Assembly: GCA_018670825.1 (NCBI GenBank)
Contig: JABHIW010000057.1
Span: 1 to 61,056, forward strand
Reading direction: 5' to 3'
Length of the DNA: 61,056 nucleotides
From: Candidatus Scalindua sp.
GTDB taxonomy: Bacteria > Planctomycetota > Brocadiia > Brocadiales > Scalinduaceae
Positions within the stretch are counted from its first letter, which is position 1; every line of letters begins with the position of its first letter. Below, piece after piece: positions 44,732 to 53,670 of this stretch. A model generated the notes under the pieces. The model did not search any database. It worked only from the letters and a program-made list of their open reading frames with translations, and was not told the origin of the DNA. Made by a program: the position numbers and the translations under genes.

Positions 44732-45943
44732 ATGAAATTAAGAAATGGTTTTAAGATTTGTATGGTGCTGACTGTATCAGCTGTTTTAACTCTTACCGGA
44801 ATCTCCCGGTCAGATGCTGTTAGTTTTACGGGTTTAGGTGATCTTGCGGGAGGAAGCCTTTTCAGCCAGGCTTTCGGTATATCAGGCGATGGTTCCACGG
44901 TTGTAGGAAGAGGAAATTCTAGTTCCGGAAACGAGGCATTCCGCTGGACTTCCGGTGGAGGTATGGTTGGTCTTGGTGATCTGGCAGGAGGAAGTTTCAG
45001 CAGCATTTCTTTAGGAGCTTCAAGTGATGGATCTGTAGTTGTTGGACAAGGTACATCGACCTCAGGCCAAGAGGCGTTCCGTTGGACATCCGGAGGAGGT
45101 ATGGTTGGCCTTGGCGATCTGGCGGGAGGAAGCTACTTCAGTCAGGCTTTGAATGTATCAGCAGGAGGCTCGGTAGTTGTGGGACAGGGAAAATCTGGCT
45201 CCGGTTCTGAGGCGTTCCGTTGGACATCCGGAGGAGGTATGGTTGGCCTTGGTGATTTGGAAGGAGGAAGTTTCAGTAGCTCTGCCAGGGGCGTATCAGG
45301 TGATGGTTTAGTAGTTGTTGGGCACGGCACATCGACCTCTGGCCAAGAGGCGTTCCGTTGGACATCCAGAGGAGGTATGGTTGGCCTTGGTGATCTGGCG
45401 GGAGGAGCCTTTGCTAGCGTAGCATTTCACGTATCAGCAGATGGATCGGTGGCTGTGGGGCAAGGCTTTTCGGACTCTGGTTGGGAGGCGTTCCGTTGGA
45501 CATTAGGTGATGGTATGGTTGGCCTTGGCGATTTGGAAGGAGGAAGCTTCTTCAGCTCTGCCAAGGGCGTATCAGGTGATGGTTCAGTAGTTGTTGGACA
45601 AGGTAGTTCGGCCTCAGGCTCAGAGGCATTTATTTGGGATAGCACCAACGGAACGCAAAGTATTTCAGACATTCTCACCACCAGCGGAGTGGACCTGACC
45701 GGCTGGTCACTTACTACCGCATTTGGCATCTCCAATGATGGCATGACTGTAGTTGGTATTGGAACCAACCCGTTCGGGTTCAATGAGGCATGGGTGGCAA
45801 ATCTAGGTGCAGAACCAGTTCCGGAACCCACAACTATAGCTTTACTCGGTATCGGTTTAGCAGGACTTGCAGGTGCAGAAGTTCGACGTAGACGGAAAAA
45901 GAAAGCAGTTGTTAATAGCCAGGTAAATATTAACCAATATTGA
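44732..45943 (+). CDS. HAF-repeat PEP-CTERM protein 2
   Basis: 403 residues, paralogue of the first array gene: the signal peptide, six 46-residue units and the SGVDLTGW/EAWVANLG closing segment are all shared. The sorting signal is VPEPTTIALLGIGLAGLAGA with RRRRKKK. HAF units are predicted to make beta structure similar to propellers. The DNA repeats are about 138 bp long and very similar within and between the two genes, so unit gain or loss by recombination is likely. Confidence 0.92.
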   Translation: MKLRNGFKICMVLTVSAVLTLTGISRSDAVSFTGLGDLAGGSLFSQAFGISGDGSTVVGRGNSSSGNEAFRWTSGGGMVGLGDLAGGSFSSISLGASSDGSVVVGQGTSTSGQEAFRWTSGGGMVGLGDLAGGSYFSQALNVSAGGSVVVGQGKSGSGSEAFRWTSGGGMVGLGDLEGGSFSSSARGVSGDGLVVVGHGTSTSGQEAFRWTSRGGMVGLGDLAGGAFASVAFHVSADGSVAVGQGFSDSGWEAFRWTLGDGMVGLGDLEGGSFFSSAKGVSGDGSVVVGQGSSASGSEAFIWDSTNGTQSISDILTTSGVDLTGWSLTTAFGISNDGMTVVGIGTNPFGFNEAWVANLGAEPVPEPTTIALLGIGLAGLAGAEVRRRRKKKAVVNSQVNINQY

Positions 45944-46062
45944 ACCATTATCAAAGACGACTACATTCTTTTTTCACTAAGGACGGATAATATAAGAAGG
46001 CATAAAATTGTTTTACCTTTATCTAACATTGTAACTAAATCATAAACTTAAGAGGGTTAAAA

Positions 46063-46770
46063 ATGTATAGACAAGATAGGAAGAATAAAATTTTAAATAC
46101 TATTCTGTCTTTTAAGTATGTGATACAAATTATAGGTGTGATTGCCTTATCCATACTAATCACAACTATAGCTGCAGCGACTACTATTGATTTCGATTCG
46201 ATAGATGCATCGGGGGGACTAGTTCCCGTTTCAAACCAGTTTCAATCGAGCGGAGTACTTTTTTCGAGTACAAGTGGAGCTGATGCCAATGCGGCAACTA
46301 CCTCTGAAGCGTCAAGTCCTGCCAATATTTTGATCGGGGTTGATGCCTTTTCTGACATTTTTGTGTCATTTGTTGATCAGACCTCTGGGTTATCTGATCT
46401 TGATCACGTTGCTGACAATGTCTCCGTTGACATTATCAGTCTAGGCCACTCGGAATGGACAATAATAACTAAGGACTTGGCTGATCAAACACTTGAGACA
46501 ATTGTATTGAGCAATCCAGGTGGCACGCTACATGGAACAAACAATATTAATTCTATAACTTTCAGCTCCTTCAATATCGCATCCATAGATTTTGTATTTA
46601 CCTCAAGCGCTCCGGGTGATGGTGTCGGAATTGATAATCTCTCCTTTACTCTGGGTGCTGCAGAACCAGTCCCGAAACCCACAACCATTGCCTTACTCGG
46701 CATCGGTTTAGCAGGACTTGCAGGAGCAGAAATAAGATGTAGGCGGAGAAAGAAGGCGAGCCAAATATGA
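46063..46770 (+). CDS. PEP-CTERM-like protein with PKP in place of PEP
   Basis: 235 residues: membrane-like signal (about 19-43), a beta-rich domain starting TTIDFDSIDASGGLVPVSNQ and ending DGVGIDNLSFTLG, then VPKPTTIALLGIGLAGLAGA and RCRRRKK. The invariant Glu of the PEP box is Lys (AAA, against GAA in neighbours), a single base change. The rest of the signal is intact. It may be poorly processed by exosortase. Its stop overlaps the longest frame of the next gene. Confidence 0.85.
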   Translation: MYRQDRKNKILNTILSFKYVIQIIGVIALSILITTIAAATTIDFDSIDASGGLVPVSNQFQSSGVLFSSTSGADANAATTSEASSPANILIGVDAFSDIFVSFVDQTSGLSDLDHVADNVSVDIISLGHSEWTIITKDLADQTLETIVLSNPGGTLHGTNNINSITFSSFNIASIDFVFTSSAPGDGVGIDNLSFTLGAAEPVPKPTTIALLGIGLAGLAGAEIRCRRRKKASQI

Positions 46771-46799
46771 ATTATTTTAAAGAAATGTGGGAGGTGGAA

Positions 46800-47486
46800 A
46801 TGAGAAAGCTGGCAATGTGTATTATAACTATTTTATCATTGATTATCATCGTTCAATGTAAAGCAGAGGCAGTAACATTAGACATGGAGGATGTTGCTCC
46901 AGTTGGCGGCATTTTAACCTTAAACTCAACGGTAATTACGATGAACGGCTTCGACTTGTTTCCGACCAATGGGCATTTATTTGATGCGGCATATGTTGAT
47001 AACCATGCAAATAATCCTAACAACGGAACAGACTGGTTGCAAGTAAACAATTCAATAGGATTGGTTGTAACATCAAATACAGGAGATGCATTTTCTATAA
47101 ACAGCTTCGATACAACAGATTGGCAAACAAATTATCTTTTTATTCCAGGTTTAATAATTAATGTCGATGGCGTTTTTGCACAAGGAGGCATAATTAGCAC
47201 TCAATTTATTACAGATTCAGATATATCATTCGAAACATTTAACTTTACTAACCAATGGAACAATCTTACATCAGTAACATTTACCACGTTTAGACCTAAT
47301 GGAGACGTGACGGCAAGAGGAGCATACGATAATTTAACCTTTAACGAGAGCGCTCCAGTCCCGGAACCCACAACTATTGCATTACTTGGAATCGGATTGG
47401 CTGGACTTGCAGGGGGAGCTATAAGAAGACGGTTTAAGAATAAAATACGATTAAACGAGACAGAAGTTTATAAAATTAAAATGTAA
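46800..47486 (+). CDS. PEP-CTERM secreted protein
   Basis: 228 residues from ATG 46800, which has GGGAGGTGG just upstream; a longer frame from 46767 overlaps the previous gene by 4 bp. Signal peptide (LAMCIITILSLIIIVQCKAE), then a beta-sandwich-like domain of the type found in PEP-CTERM proteins (LDMEDVAPVGGIL; GFDLFPTNGHLFDAAYVDNH; FETFNFTNQWNNLTSVTF) and the signal VPEPTTIALLGIGLAGLAGG with RRRFKNK. Ligand unknown. Confidence 0.87.
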   Translation: MRKLAMCIITILSLIIIVQCKAEAVTLDMEDVAPVGGILTLNSTVITMNGFDLFPTNGHLFDAAYVDNHANNPNNGTDWLQVNNSIGLVVTSNTGDAFSINSFDTTDWQTNYLFIPGLIINVDGVFAQGGIISTQFITDSDISFETFNFTNQWNNLTSVTFTTFRPNGDVTARGAYDNLTFNESAPVPEPTTIALLGIGLAGLAGGAIRRRFKNKIRLNETEVYKIKM

Positions 47487-47615
47487 AAAAAAAGAAATAA
47501 AGATGAGAGGAAAAAAGAGCCGTGATTGATGCATAAAATTATGTTCCATGGATACTTTCAAATGTAAAATCTGACACGTCTTATGAATAAAAAAAATAAT
47601 GAGAAGGAGAGAAAG

Positions 47616-47888
47616 ATGAAAAACCATATAGCAATTAAGCTGATTTTGCTCATTATAGTTTTCTTATTAGCATTTGGAAAGATGGGTTACTCAATTCCAA
47701 TCAAGGATCAAGAGAATGACCCAACGATAACCACATCAGGTTCTACAGGGCTCAACAATTTCTTCGATGCGAGACAGACCTTTGCGGTGGGTATCACTGG
47801 TACCCTGACCAGAGTAGCGTTACAGTTCGGAAAAAGTCCTCGGTGTCTTTTATCTGGGGAAAGTCCTCGGCGTTTTTGTCGGGGATAA
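47616..47888 (+). pseudogene. Truncated secreted (PEP-CTERM-type) protein
   Basis: From ATG 47616 (AAGGAGAGAAAG site) the product has a signal peptide (IAIKLILLIIVFLLAFGKMG) and a start of a mature domain (GLNNFFDARQTFAVGITGTL). After TRVALQFGK the frame enters an imperfect tandem repeat and a palindromic repeat and stops at 47888. The sorting signal is missing. It is the last, broken member of the array. Confidence 0.7.
47833..47884 (+). repeat. Imperfect tandem repeat in the broken gene
   Basis: Two units: AAAGTCCTCGGTGTCTTTTA-TCTGGGG (47833-47859) and AAAGTCCTCGGCGTTTTTGT-CGGGG (47860-47884). They mark the point where the gene loses its own sequence. Confidence 0.7.
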
Positions 47889-47985
47889 CTGCCTGCTTGA
47901 ACGTCATGTCGGGCAGGTAACCAAGATTTGGTTTTTTTCCGCATTGCCAGCAGGCCATTCGCCAGCCCGACGCATTCTGGCGGGG
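47886..47985. repeat. Dispersed palindromic repeat, inverted pair
   Basis: One copy GCCTGCTTGAACGTCATGTC + GGGCAGGT and a facing copy CCAGCCCGACGCATTCTGGC + GGGGA. Both share the CCTG/CAGG and CCCG/CGGG words of the repeats at 25101 and 53671. The arms can pair as a long irregular hairpin. Confidence 0.6.
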
Positions 47986-48014
47986 ACGGGGAAAAGCCAA
48001 AAGCCAAACTAGTT

Positions 48015-48884
48015 TTAGTATATATTCCTCATCTGTTTTCTGAGATAATCGAGTATCATGAGTAAGGCAGAATCCTCGTCTTCAGCAGTTATATGAGCAA
48101 CATTTTTACCCAAGACACCCCATATCCCCGGGTCAGTGGTTTTATAGAGAGCTATTGTTGGTGTACCCACAAATCCCGCAAGATGGCTTACTCCTGAGTC
48201 ATTTCCGATGTAGAGGGAAGAATATAATAATAACTCTGCTAATGCCATTACGTCCTTTGGATGCTCGATCCATTCACCGACAAAATCTTCTTTATTCATT
48301 TTCTCCTCTTCAACCGGCCCGAAAATGAATCTTATCTTACGATAATCCGATTGTCTCAAGATATTTGCTAAATCTCGATAAAAGAGTGGATTATAATTTT
48401 TTTTAAAACTTCCGCTTCCGGGATGTATCAGTGCATATTGTTCTTCTCTTGGCTTGGCAGGAAAACAATCTGAAAGGTCTTGAGGAATCTTTATGGGAAA
48501 ATGTGATTGTATGACTGAGCAATAGTATTTTGCCAGATGAATCTGTTTTTCAGGAAAAGGGGGTATACAGACAATCGGCAATGAAGACGTTTGTTTTAAA
48601 ATATCTACTGTTTCCTGTCCGTTTGTCAACCAGAGTATAGCGGCATGTGGGGATCCAATCTCTTCAGGAATTCGTTTCCCACAAAAGAAATCAAGCAGTC
48701 TTGCTGATTCATTATCAATGTAAGTGTCTAATATGCCAAAGCTTATCGCCAGTTTCATATATTCAGCACGTCCGATACCGAGGAAGTGATATTCCGGTAA
48801 TACCTTTCTCAGGCAAAGAATGGCCGGCCAGGTAAGTATAAAATCACCAAGCGCACCACGATGGCATATCAGAAATGTTTTCAT
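48015..48884 (-). CDS. Glycosyltransferase family 9 (heptosyltransferase-like)
   Basis: 289 residues, shorter than WaaC/WaaF (about 320-350). N-terminal CHRGALGDFILTWPAILCLR is the GT9 signature with the catalytic Asp. The nucleotide-sugar site is ALIHPGSGSFKKNYN and SLYIGNDSGVSHLAGFVGTP followed by ALYKTTDP. It probably adds a sugar to LPS core or another surface glycan, in agreement with lpxA nearby. It faces away from the next gene. Confidence 0.87.
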   Translation of the reverse strand: MKTFLICHRGALGDFILTWPAILCLRKVLPEYHFLGIGRAEYMKLAISFGILDTYIDNESARLLDFFCGKRIPEEIGSPHAAILWLTNGQETVDILKQTSSLPIVCIPPFPEKQIHLAKYYCSVIQSHFPIKIPQDLSDCFPAKPREEQYALIHPGSGSFKKNYNPLFYRDLANILRQSDYRKIRFIFGPVEEEKMNKEDFVGEWIEHPKDVMALAELLLYSSLYIGNDSGVSHLAGFVGTPTIALYKTTDPGIWGVLGKNVAHITAEDEDSALLMILDYLRKQMRNIY

Positions 48885-49070
48885 GTTGTGGATAATAAAT
48901 TGTATTAAAAAATTTTACTTTGAATAATTCATTTCTTTTTATATAAAGGAACTATATTTTACTTTTATTTATTAATGGGAACAAATGATAACTCTCTTTT
49001 TGTTACTCTATTATAAACCCTGTTAAATTTATTTTGTATTATACTAATAAAATCAGAAAGGTGTATTAGA

Positions 49071-49841
49071 ATGAAGAAATCAGTTGCTATTTTGTCTCTT
49101 GCTTTACTGTTTGTAACTATTGCGTTTGTTAATTTAACTTGCGCTTCGGAATATTCACTATCTAATGAGGAGACACATACCAGTCCTCAGGGTGTGTCAC
49201 CTCAGGCTATGTCAAAGGACCCACTTGTGGGTACCGTTGCAGAGACGATGAATAGCGGCGGCTATACTTATATCCTTCTTCAAACTAAAGCAAAGATGTT
49301 TTGGGTAGCGATAGCTGAAAGTACAGTTACTGTCGGAGAAGAAGTCGTCCTGGCATCTGGTATGGAAATGATTGAGTTTCACAGCAAGTCTCTGGATCGT
49401 ACTTTTGATTCAATTATATTTTCAGAAGGAATGATCTCACAGGGAGGGGAAGCTGCTCCAAAGCCTCAAAAGAAAACATATGGCAGCAGTGGGGCCAAGC
49501 CTTCAGCTCAGAAGGAGATAAAGGTTGCAAAGGCTGGTGGTGGTAATGCTTACACGGTTTCAGAGCTTTTCGAAAAAAGAAAAGAACTTGATAATAAAGA
49601 TATTATTCTTAAGGGAGAGGTTGTCAAGGTTACTGCCAGGATAATGAACAAAAACTGGCTGCATATCCAGGACGGGACAGGAAGCGCACAAGATGGAACT
49701 AATGATATGGTTGTAACAACCATGGACTTGCCGTCTGTTGGAGATACCGTTACCATAAAGGGAGTTCTGTTTTGTGATAAAGACTTTGGAAGTGGCTACA
49801 AATATAATGCGATTGTTGAGTTTGGCCAAGTATCAAAGTAA
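49071..49841 (+). CDS. Secreted two-domain OB-fold protein (NrfJ-like plus nucleic-acid-binding-type OB)
   Basis: 256 residues. Signal peptide (about 1-25). The first domain resembles NrfJ-type proteins: VGTVAETMNSGGYTYILLQT, WVAIAES, GEEVVLASGMEMIEFHSKSL. A Lys/Ser/Pro linker leads to a second OB-like domain: KELDNKDIILKGEVVKVTAR, KNWLHIQDGTG and VGDTVTIKGVLF. Such proteins are seen near cytochrome c genes, function unknown. AAAGGTG site; strong terminator downstream. Confidence 0.75.
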   Translation: MKKSVAILSLALLFVTIAFVNLTCASEYSLSNEETHTSPQGVSPQAMSKDPLVGTVAETMNSGGYTYILLQTKAKMFWVAIAESTVTVGEEVVLASGMEMIEFHSKSLDRTFDSIIFSEGMISQGGEAAPKPQKKTYGSSGAKPSAQKEIKVAKAGGGNAYTVSELFEKRKELDNKDIILKGEVVKVTARIMNKNWLHIQDGTGSAQDGTNDMVVTTMDLPSVGDTVTIKGVLFCDKDFGSGYKYNAIVEFGQVSK

Positions 49842-49910
49842 ACCAAATTTGATGTAGACTTACCAGAACAGCCTTTCAGGCTGGTAATCGCAGATTTACA
49901 CTTTTTAAAC

Positions 49911-49949
49911 AAAAAGGACAGACACTATTTCAATGTGTCTGTCCTTTTT
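49911..49949. terminator. Bidirectional terminator between convergent genes
   Basis: 15-base perfect arms AAAAAGGACAGACAC (49911-49925) and GTGTCTGTCCTTTTT (49935-49949), T-run following on plus and A-run before, so it can serve both the plus gene and the minus lipoprotein gene. Confidence 0.85.
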
Positions 49950-49966
49950 TTTATAAAATCGTTTGA

Positions 49967-50637
49967 TTAGCCTCTGCTTAATGCTCTCGGATCTAAGACC
50001 TTAATCTTTACATCTGACGGGATTGTAAGTCTATCTTCCGGGATAGAGACGTTTTCCTGAATCTCTGTAGCCTCAGTTAGCACCCCCATTGCGGCTACCT
50101 CACGGTCCTTCTTCAAAGCACTCCTTTCCATGTCCATGCCATACTGTAAGGATAACCTCTTTTCCAGACATCACAGACCTTTCCGAGAATCTTTTCAGTG
50201 CCTGTTTTTATTGCGCCAATTGCCACATCCATATTACTGCCGGAATTCCCTTGTAACGCCTCAAACGCTGACCTGTTCATCTTTATAGCCGTTCTGGTGT
50301 TAAGGTCAATATTGTATACCCAGTTACCATTTTCTGTTATTAATGTCATGACATTTCTCTCAATGTCTATACCCATCATCTTTGTGGTAAATTTTTTGTA
50401 TATTGCCTCACGGCTTCCCCAGTCGTCAATATAAACGGTTTCTGTACCGTTATTCATTCCCGAAACTTTATATGTTATGATTGCGGATTTCAACTCGGGG
50501 TAGCGTCTGGATGCTTTAATTCCGGCTTCCGTACCTGTTGATGCTTTTAATTCAGTAACCGGGGTGACATTTGCGCACGAAATAGTCATGGTAATAATTG
50601 CTAAAAACATAATAATACATAAAAATATATTTTTCAT
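49967..50637 (-). pseudogene. Lipoprotein gene with a single-base frameshift
   Basis: From ATG 50637 (AGGAG site) the product has a lipoprotein signal ending in TMTISCANV and a domain with KVSGMNNGTETVYIDDWGSR, TLITENGNWVYNIDLNTRTA and LGKVCDVWKRGYPYS. The frame stops at 50113, but a coherent continuation is in another frame: TEATEIQENVSIPEDRLTIP to LDPRALSRG, stop at 49967. Adding one T to the TTT near 50116 rejoins them. Either a sequencing error, a real mutation or slippage. Function unknown. Confidence 0.8.
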
Positions 50638-50869
50638 TATTTCTCCTGTTTCAAATTCGTTTATTTTCAATGTTTTACTAAAAAGCGGTTTGTAAATATA
50701 GTATCTACTCTACAAGTTTGCCAGTTGCAAATTTGTGATTTCATGGATAAATGATTTTTGCTATCATTGCTAAGCAATATGTCTGTCACTAATTATTTCG
50801 TTTTGTGTTTCATTCGTAAACTGGGTAGGCAGAGTGTCTTTTTCGCAATTTTCTTAAAGTATCGATCAA

Positions 50870-51754
50870 ATGGAAATTTCTGATTCGTGGAGGATATTGG
50901 TTACAGGAGTCACATCAATACATGGATGGCCTATATTTACGCTGTTGCAAAAACTGTTGCCGGATACTTCTTTGTATGGCCTTAGACCTCCCAACTCTAA
51001 TATTCCTGATGCGGAAAACGTTTCATCTTTTTGTATTACTGAACGGGAGAAACTGGAAAAAATCAGGGATAAATTCAAGCCTACTCATGTAATTCACTGT
51101 GCGGGAGTTTGTGATCTGGACGTGTGTGAAGAACGACCGGAGTGGGCACATTCGCTAAACGTACAAGGTACGAGGTCGGTAGCCGATGTATTTGGCAATG
51201 ATATACCCATCCTTTATATGAGTACTGATCTCGTATTTTCCGGTTTCAATTCTCTTGCGGGAGGTTATACGGAAGATGACGAACCAAATCCTATAAACGT
51301 TGTGGGAAAGACCTTTGCCAGCGCAGAGGAATATATTCAGAAATGCAAAGATCATTGTATTGTCAGACTTGGGTTGCCACTTGGAGATTCTATCGGTGGT
51401 AAAAAAGGCGCGATTGATTGGATAGAGAGCAGGTTCAGGAGAAACCTGCCAGTAACGCTCTTTTATGATGAATACAGAAGCTGTGTCAATTGTGAGGAAA
51501 TTGGCCACATAGTAATTGCTATCCTTGTCCATGGATTGAGAGGAATATTTCATTTAGGAGGTGACAGGAGATGGAGCCTTTATGATATTGGTAAGTATGT
51601 GCTGAATAAGGGTGGGTACTCTCCTGCTTTATTACATGGTATAATGAGAAATAAGGAAGAAAACGGGCCGCCGCGTATTGGTGACGTATCGCTTAATTCA
51701 ACAAAATTAAGAAGCCTCATCAGGGCAAAAGAAGGCAACATTTTCAACTGCTGA
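50870..51754 (+). CDS. RmlD-like extended SDR lacking the catalytic Tyr and Lys
   Basis: 294 residues. The Rossmann start ILVTGVTSIHGWPIFTLL resembles TGxxGxxG with the middle Gly changed to Ser. THVIHCAGVCDLDVCEERPE and STDLVFSGFNSLAGGYTEDD are characteristic of dTDP-4-dehydrorhamnose reductases. At the active site, NPINVVGKTFASAEE stands where NVYGxxK is expected, so Tyr is Val and Lys is Phe. It is probably non-catalytic, or has a different mechanism. No clear ribosome-binding site. It lies near lpxA and could serve surface-glycan work. Confidence 0.8.
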   Translation: MEISDSWRILVTGVTSIHGWPIFTLLQKLLPDTSLYGLRPPNSNIPDAENVSSFCITEREKLEKIRDKFKPTHVIHCAGVCDLDVCEERPEWAHSLNVQGTRSVADVFGNDIPILYMSTDLVFSGFNSLAGGYTEDDEPNPINVVGKTFASAEEYIQKCKDHCIVRLGLPLGDSIGGKKGAIDWIESRFRRNLPVTLFYDEYRSCVNCEEIGHIVIAILVHGLRGIFHLGGDRRWSLYDIGKYVLNKGGYSPALLHGIMRNKEENGPPRIGDVSLNSTKLRSLIRAKEGNIFNC

Positions 51755-51808
51755 GAAATTGAACGTTCAACGTTCAACGTATACGATAACGTTTCCGGAG
51801 TATGGATC

Positions 51809-52579
51809 TCACATTGTACAGATACCACGTTTCGATTCCTCTATAAAAGTTGAAAACTCTGAAGCGGGACCTGTGGGATAGGCGGATTTAAGTTTTTCAA
51901 GAGCTTGACTCACGTTCAAATCTGAAAGAAAAAGTAACTTAAATGCTTCTTTGATTTCCTGACGATCTTCTGTTGTTAATGTTGATCTCCGTAATCCGGT
52001 CGAGTTCAGGCCGCCGATTGTATTTATCATTATCGGTTTTACCAGGCAGAATGGAGGTATATCTTTGGAAACACCGCAACCTCCACCCAGCATAACCAGT
52101 CTCCCTATTTTTATAAATTGATGCAGAACGCAATTCCCGCTAATGAAAGCCTGATCACCTACTTCCACATAACCCGCTAACAATGCACCGTTCGCGACGA
52201 TAACATTACGGCCGAGTTTGACATTGTGTCCAAAATGAGAGAATGCCATCAGAAAGCAATCGTCACCGACTTCCGTTACGGAATCGGACTGAGTCCCACG
52301 ATTAATCGTTACACCTTCGCGGATCTGACAATTTTCTCCAATTTTGACAAATGATTTCCCCCCTTTGAAATTTACGTCCTGAGGAGTGCCGCCCAGGACA
52401 GCTCCAGCGTGAATGTTGCAGCGTGGCCCTATCGAAGTGTACGGTCTGATACTGACATTGGGGCCAATGACCGTTCCATCACCAATAGTTACATCTCCTT
52501 CAATGATTGTAAATGGGCCGACATCAACATCGTTTCCCAGTTCAGCGCCTGGATCAATTATAGCAGTCTTGTGTATCAT
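51809..52579 (-). CDS. lpxA: Acyl-ACP--UDP-N-acetylglucosamine O-acyltransferase
   Basis: About 256 residues from ATG 52579 (MIHKTAIIDPGAELG); the longer frame from 52597 reads through a terminator hairpin. Left-handed beta-helix hexapeptides (VDVGPFTIIEGDVTIGDGTV; GPNVSIRPYTSIGPRCNIHA) are followed by LGGTPQDVNFKGG, the catalytic His in FSHFGHNVKLG and the C-terminal helices GLNSTGLRRSTLTTEDRQEI. First step of lipid A synthesis, which implies an LPS outer membrane. No other lpx genes are adjacent. Confidence 0.94.
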   Translation of the reverse strand: MIHKTAIIDPGAELGNDVDVGPFTIIEGDVTIGDGTVIGPNVSIRPYTSIGPRCNIHAGAVLGGTPQDVNFKGGKSFVKIGENCQIREGVTINRGTQSDSVTEVGDDCFLMAFSHFGHNVKLGRNVIVANGALLAGYVEVGDQAFISGNCVLHQFIKIGRLVMLGGGCGVSKDIPPFCLVKPIMINTIGGLNSTGLRRSTLTTEDRQEIKEAFKLLFLSDLNVSQALEKLKSAYPTGPASEFSTFIEESKRGICTM

Positions 52580-52598
52580 TTTATCCCCTTGCCCCATA

Positions 52599-52640
52599 AA
52601 ATAGGCATTCTTAACGAGACTAAATCAAGAATGCCTATTT
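52599..52640 (-). terminator. Perfect 14-bp hairpin between the Cys/His-rich gene and lpxA
   Basis: Arms AAATAGGCATTCTT (52599-52612) and AAGAATGCCTATTT (52627-52640). On the minus strand it lies after the stop of the small secreted protein, as a terminator would, with a short T-tail. Confidence 0.65.
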
Positions 52641-52676
52641 ATTGTTCTTTATTATAACAAATCTGTTTTACTGTTT

Positions 52677-52976
52677 TTAGTGATGGCCTTTGTCTTTATC
52701 ATGATGACCTTCACTATGATGTTCCTTGTCTTTATTCTGTGACTCGTCATGGTGTTCTTTTTCATATTTGTTAACACAGCCCTGACAACAGAAAGACTGG
52801 TGTTTACCATCTGTTTCCACCACTACCGCTTCACCGTGGCTGTTTGCAGCTTTGCCACATTCCAAACATTTATCAGCTGGATGTACATCGGCAAAGGTAG
52901 TTACACTGCCCGCACAAAATGCAATCATCAAACAAGCAAACACAACAACTACAGTAAGGTTTACAATTCTCTTCAC
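52677..52976 (-). CDS. Small secreted Cys/His-rich metal-binding protein
   Basis: 99 residues: signal peptide (VVVVFACLMIAFCAGSVTTF), then HPADKCLECGKAANSHGEAV and KHQSFCCQGCVNKYEKEHH, resembling TRASH-like Cys motifs, and a His/Asp/Lys-rich tail with several HH pairs (EHHDESQNKDKEHHSEGHHD). It probably binds soft or transition metals in the periplasm. Good terminator follows. It is the third secreted metal-binding protein in the window with the two HMA proteins. Confidence 0.8.
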   Translation of the reverse strand: MKRIVNLTVVVVFACLMIAFCAGSVTTFADVHPADKCLECGKAANSHGEAVVVETDGKHQSFCCQGCVNKYEKEHHDESQNKDKEHHSEGHHDKDKGHH

Positions 52977-53066
52977 TATCTCACCCCTTCAAAAAAAATT
53001 AATTCAAATAAACTGACTGAATACTTGGATTCTAGTTTTTTAACGGTTAAAGTCAATAGAAAATAA

Positions 53067-53402
53067 GGATCAGGTGAATGGGTATATCTCCTGTCAGAAC
53101 GTCTTCATGGTAGAGGTCTTCGTAAACTTGACCGTACTGCCTCAACTTACTGGACATTCAGATATTATGGATTGAGATGTTATGCTTCGATTGAAATTTT
53201 TACTCCGGTAGGTGCTTTGAATGCCGCCGAAATGACCTTTACCGAAAAATCGGCTTTTAAGACATTAACCGAAAATTGGGATTTGTTGAACTCAATTTAC
53301 AAAAAGTCATTGCTTAGGACCAGCTTGTTTCCTTTGTCCTTAAACAACAATAAGGTGGTAATAGGAGCATTTTTAGAAAGTGCATTTTCTTTGGAATATT
53401 GA
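53067..53402 (+). pseudogene. Start-less coding-like fragment
   Basis: A frame open from 53067 to the stop at 53402 without an ATG at its beginning. The sequence looks protein-like: GEWVYLLSERLHGRGLRKLD, TYWTFRYYGLRCYASIEIFT, GALNAAEMTFTEKSAFKTL. No family recognised. Its last third overlaps the minus-strand frame below. Probably the remains of a degraded gene. Confidence 0.35.
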
Positions 53403-53485
53403 CGTGATACATGAAAAATGAAAAAACCAATGGCAGTAACGCATGTGGCTAAGATAATCAGGGCAACAAAATCACTTTTTCTCAT
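53297..53485 (-). CDS. Possible small membrane protein, 62 residues
   Basis: MRKSDFVALIILATCVTAIG and FFIFHVSRQYSKENALSKN give one membrane helix after a basic start, then a polar tail. No clear ribosome-binding site. It could be a real short gene or a remnant in this decayed region. Confidence 0.3.
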   Translation of the reverse strand: MRKSDFVALIILATCVTAIGFFIFHVSRQYSKENALSKNAPITTLLLFKDKGNKLVLSNDFL

Positions 53486-53670
53486 AGATGGTACAGTTAA
53501 ATAATGTTTCGTTTAGTAGGTATAATATATTGCTCTTGCGCAAATTATTTTAGGATAAAGAATAAAGTTCAAAATATAGTATTATACCATGCAATCTTCT
53601 TTTTCTACCAATGCATGAAGACAAGTGTAATAAGTTTTTTGTAAAAAATATAATATTTTGTAGGGGGGAT

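Noticed and set aside
42761..45943. CRISPR-like periodicity in the HAF genes
   Set aside because: The 138-bp period is coding, in frame, without spacers; it is protein repetition.
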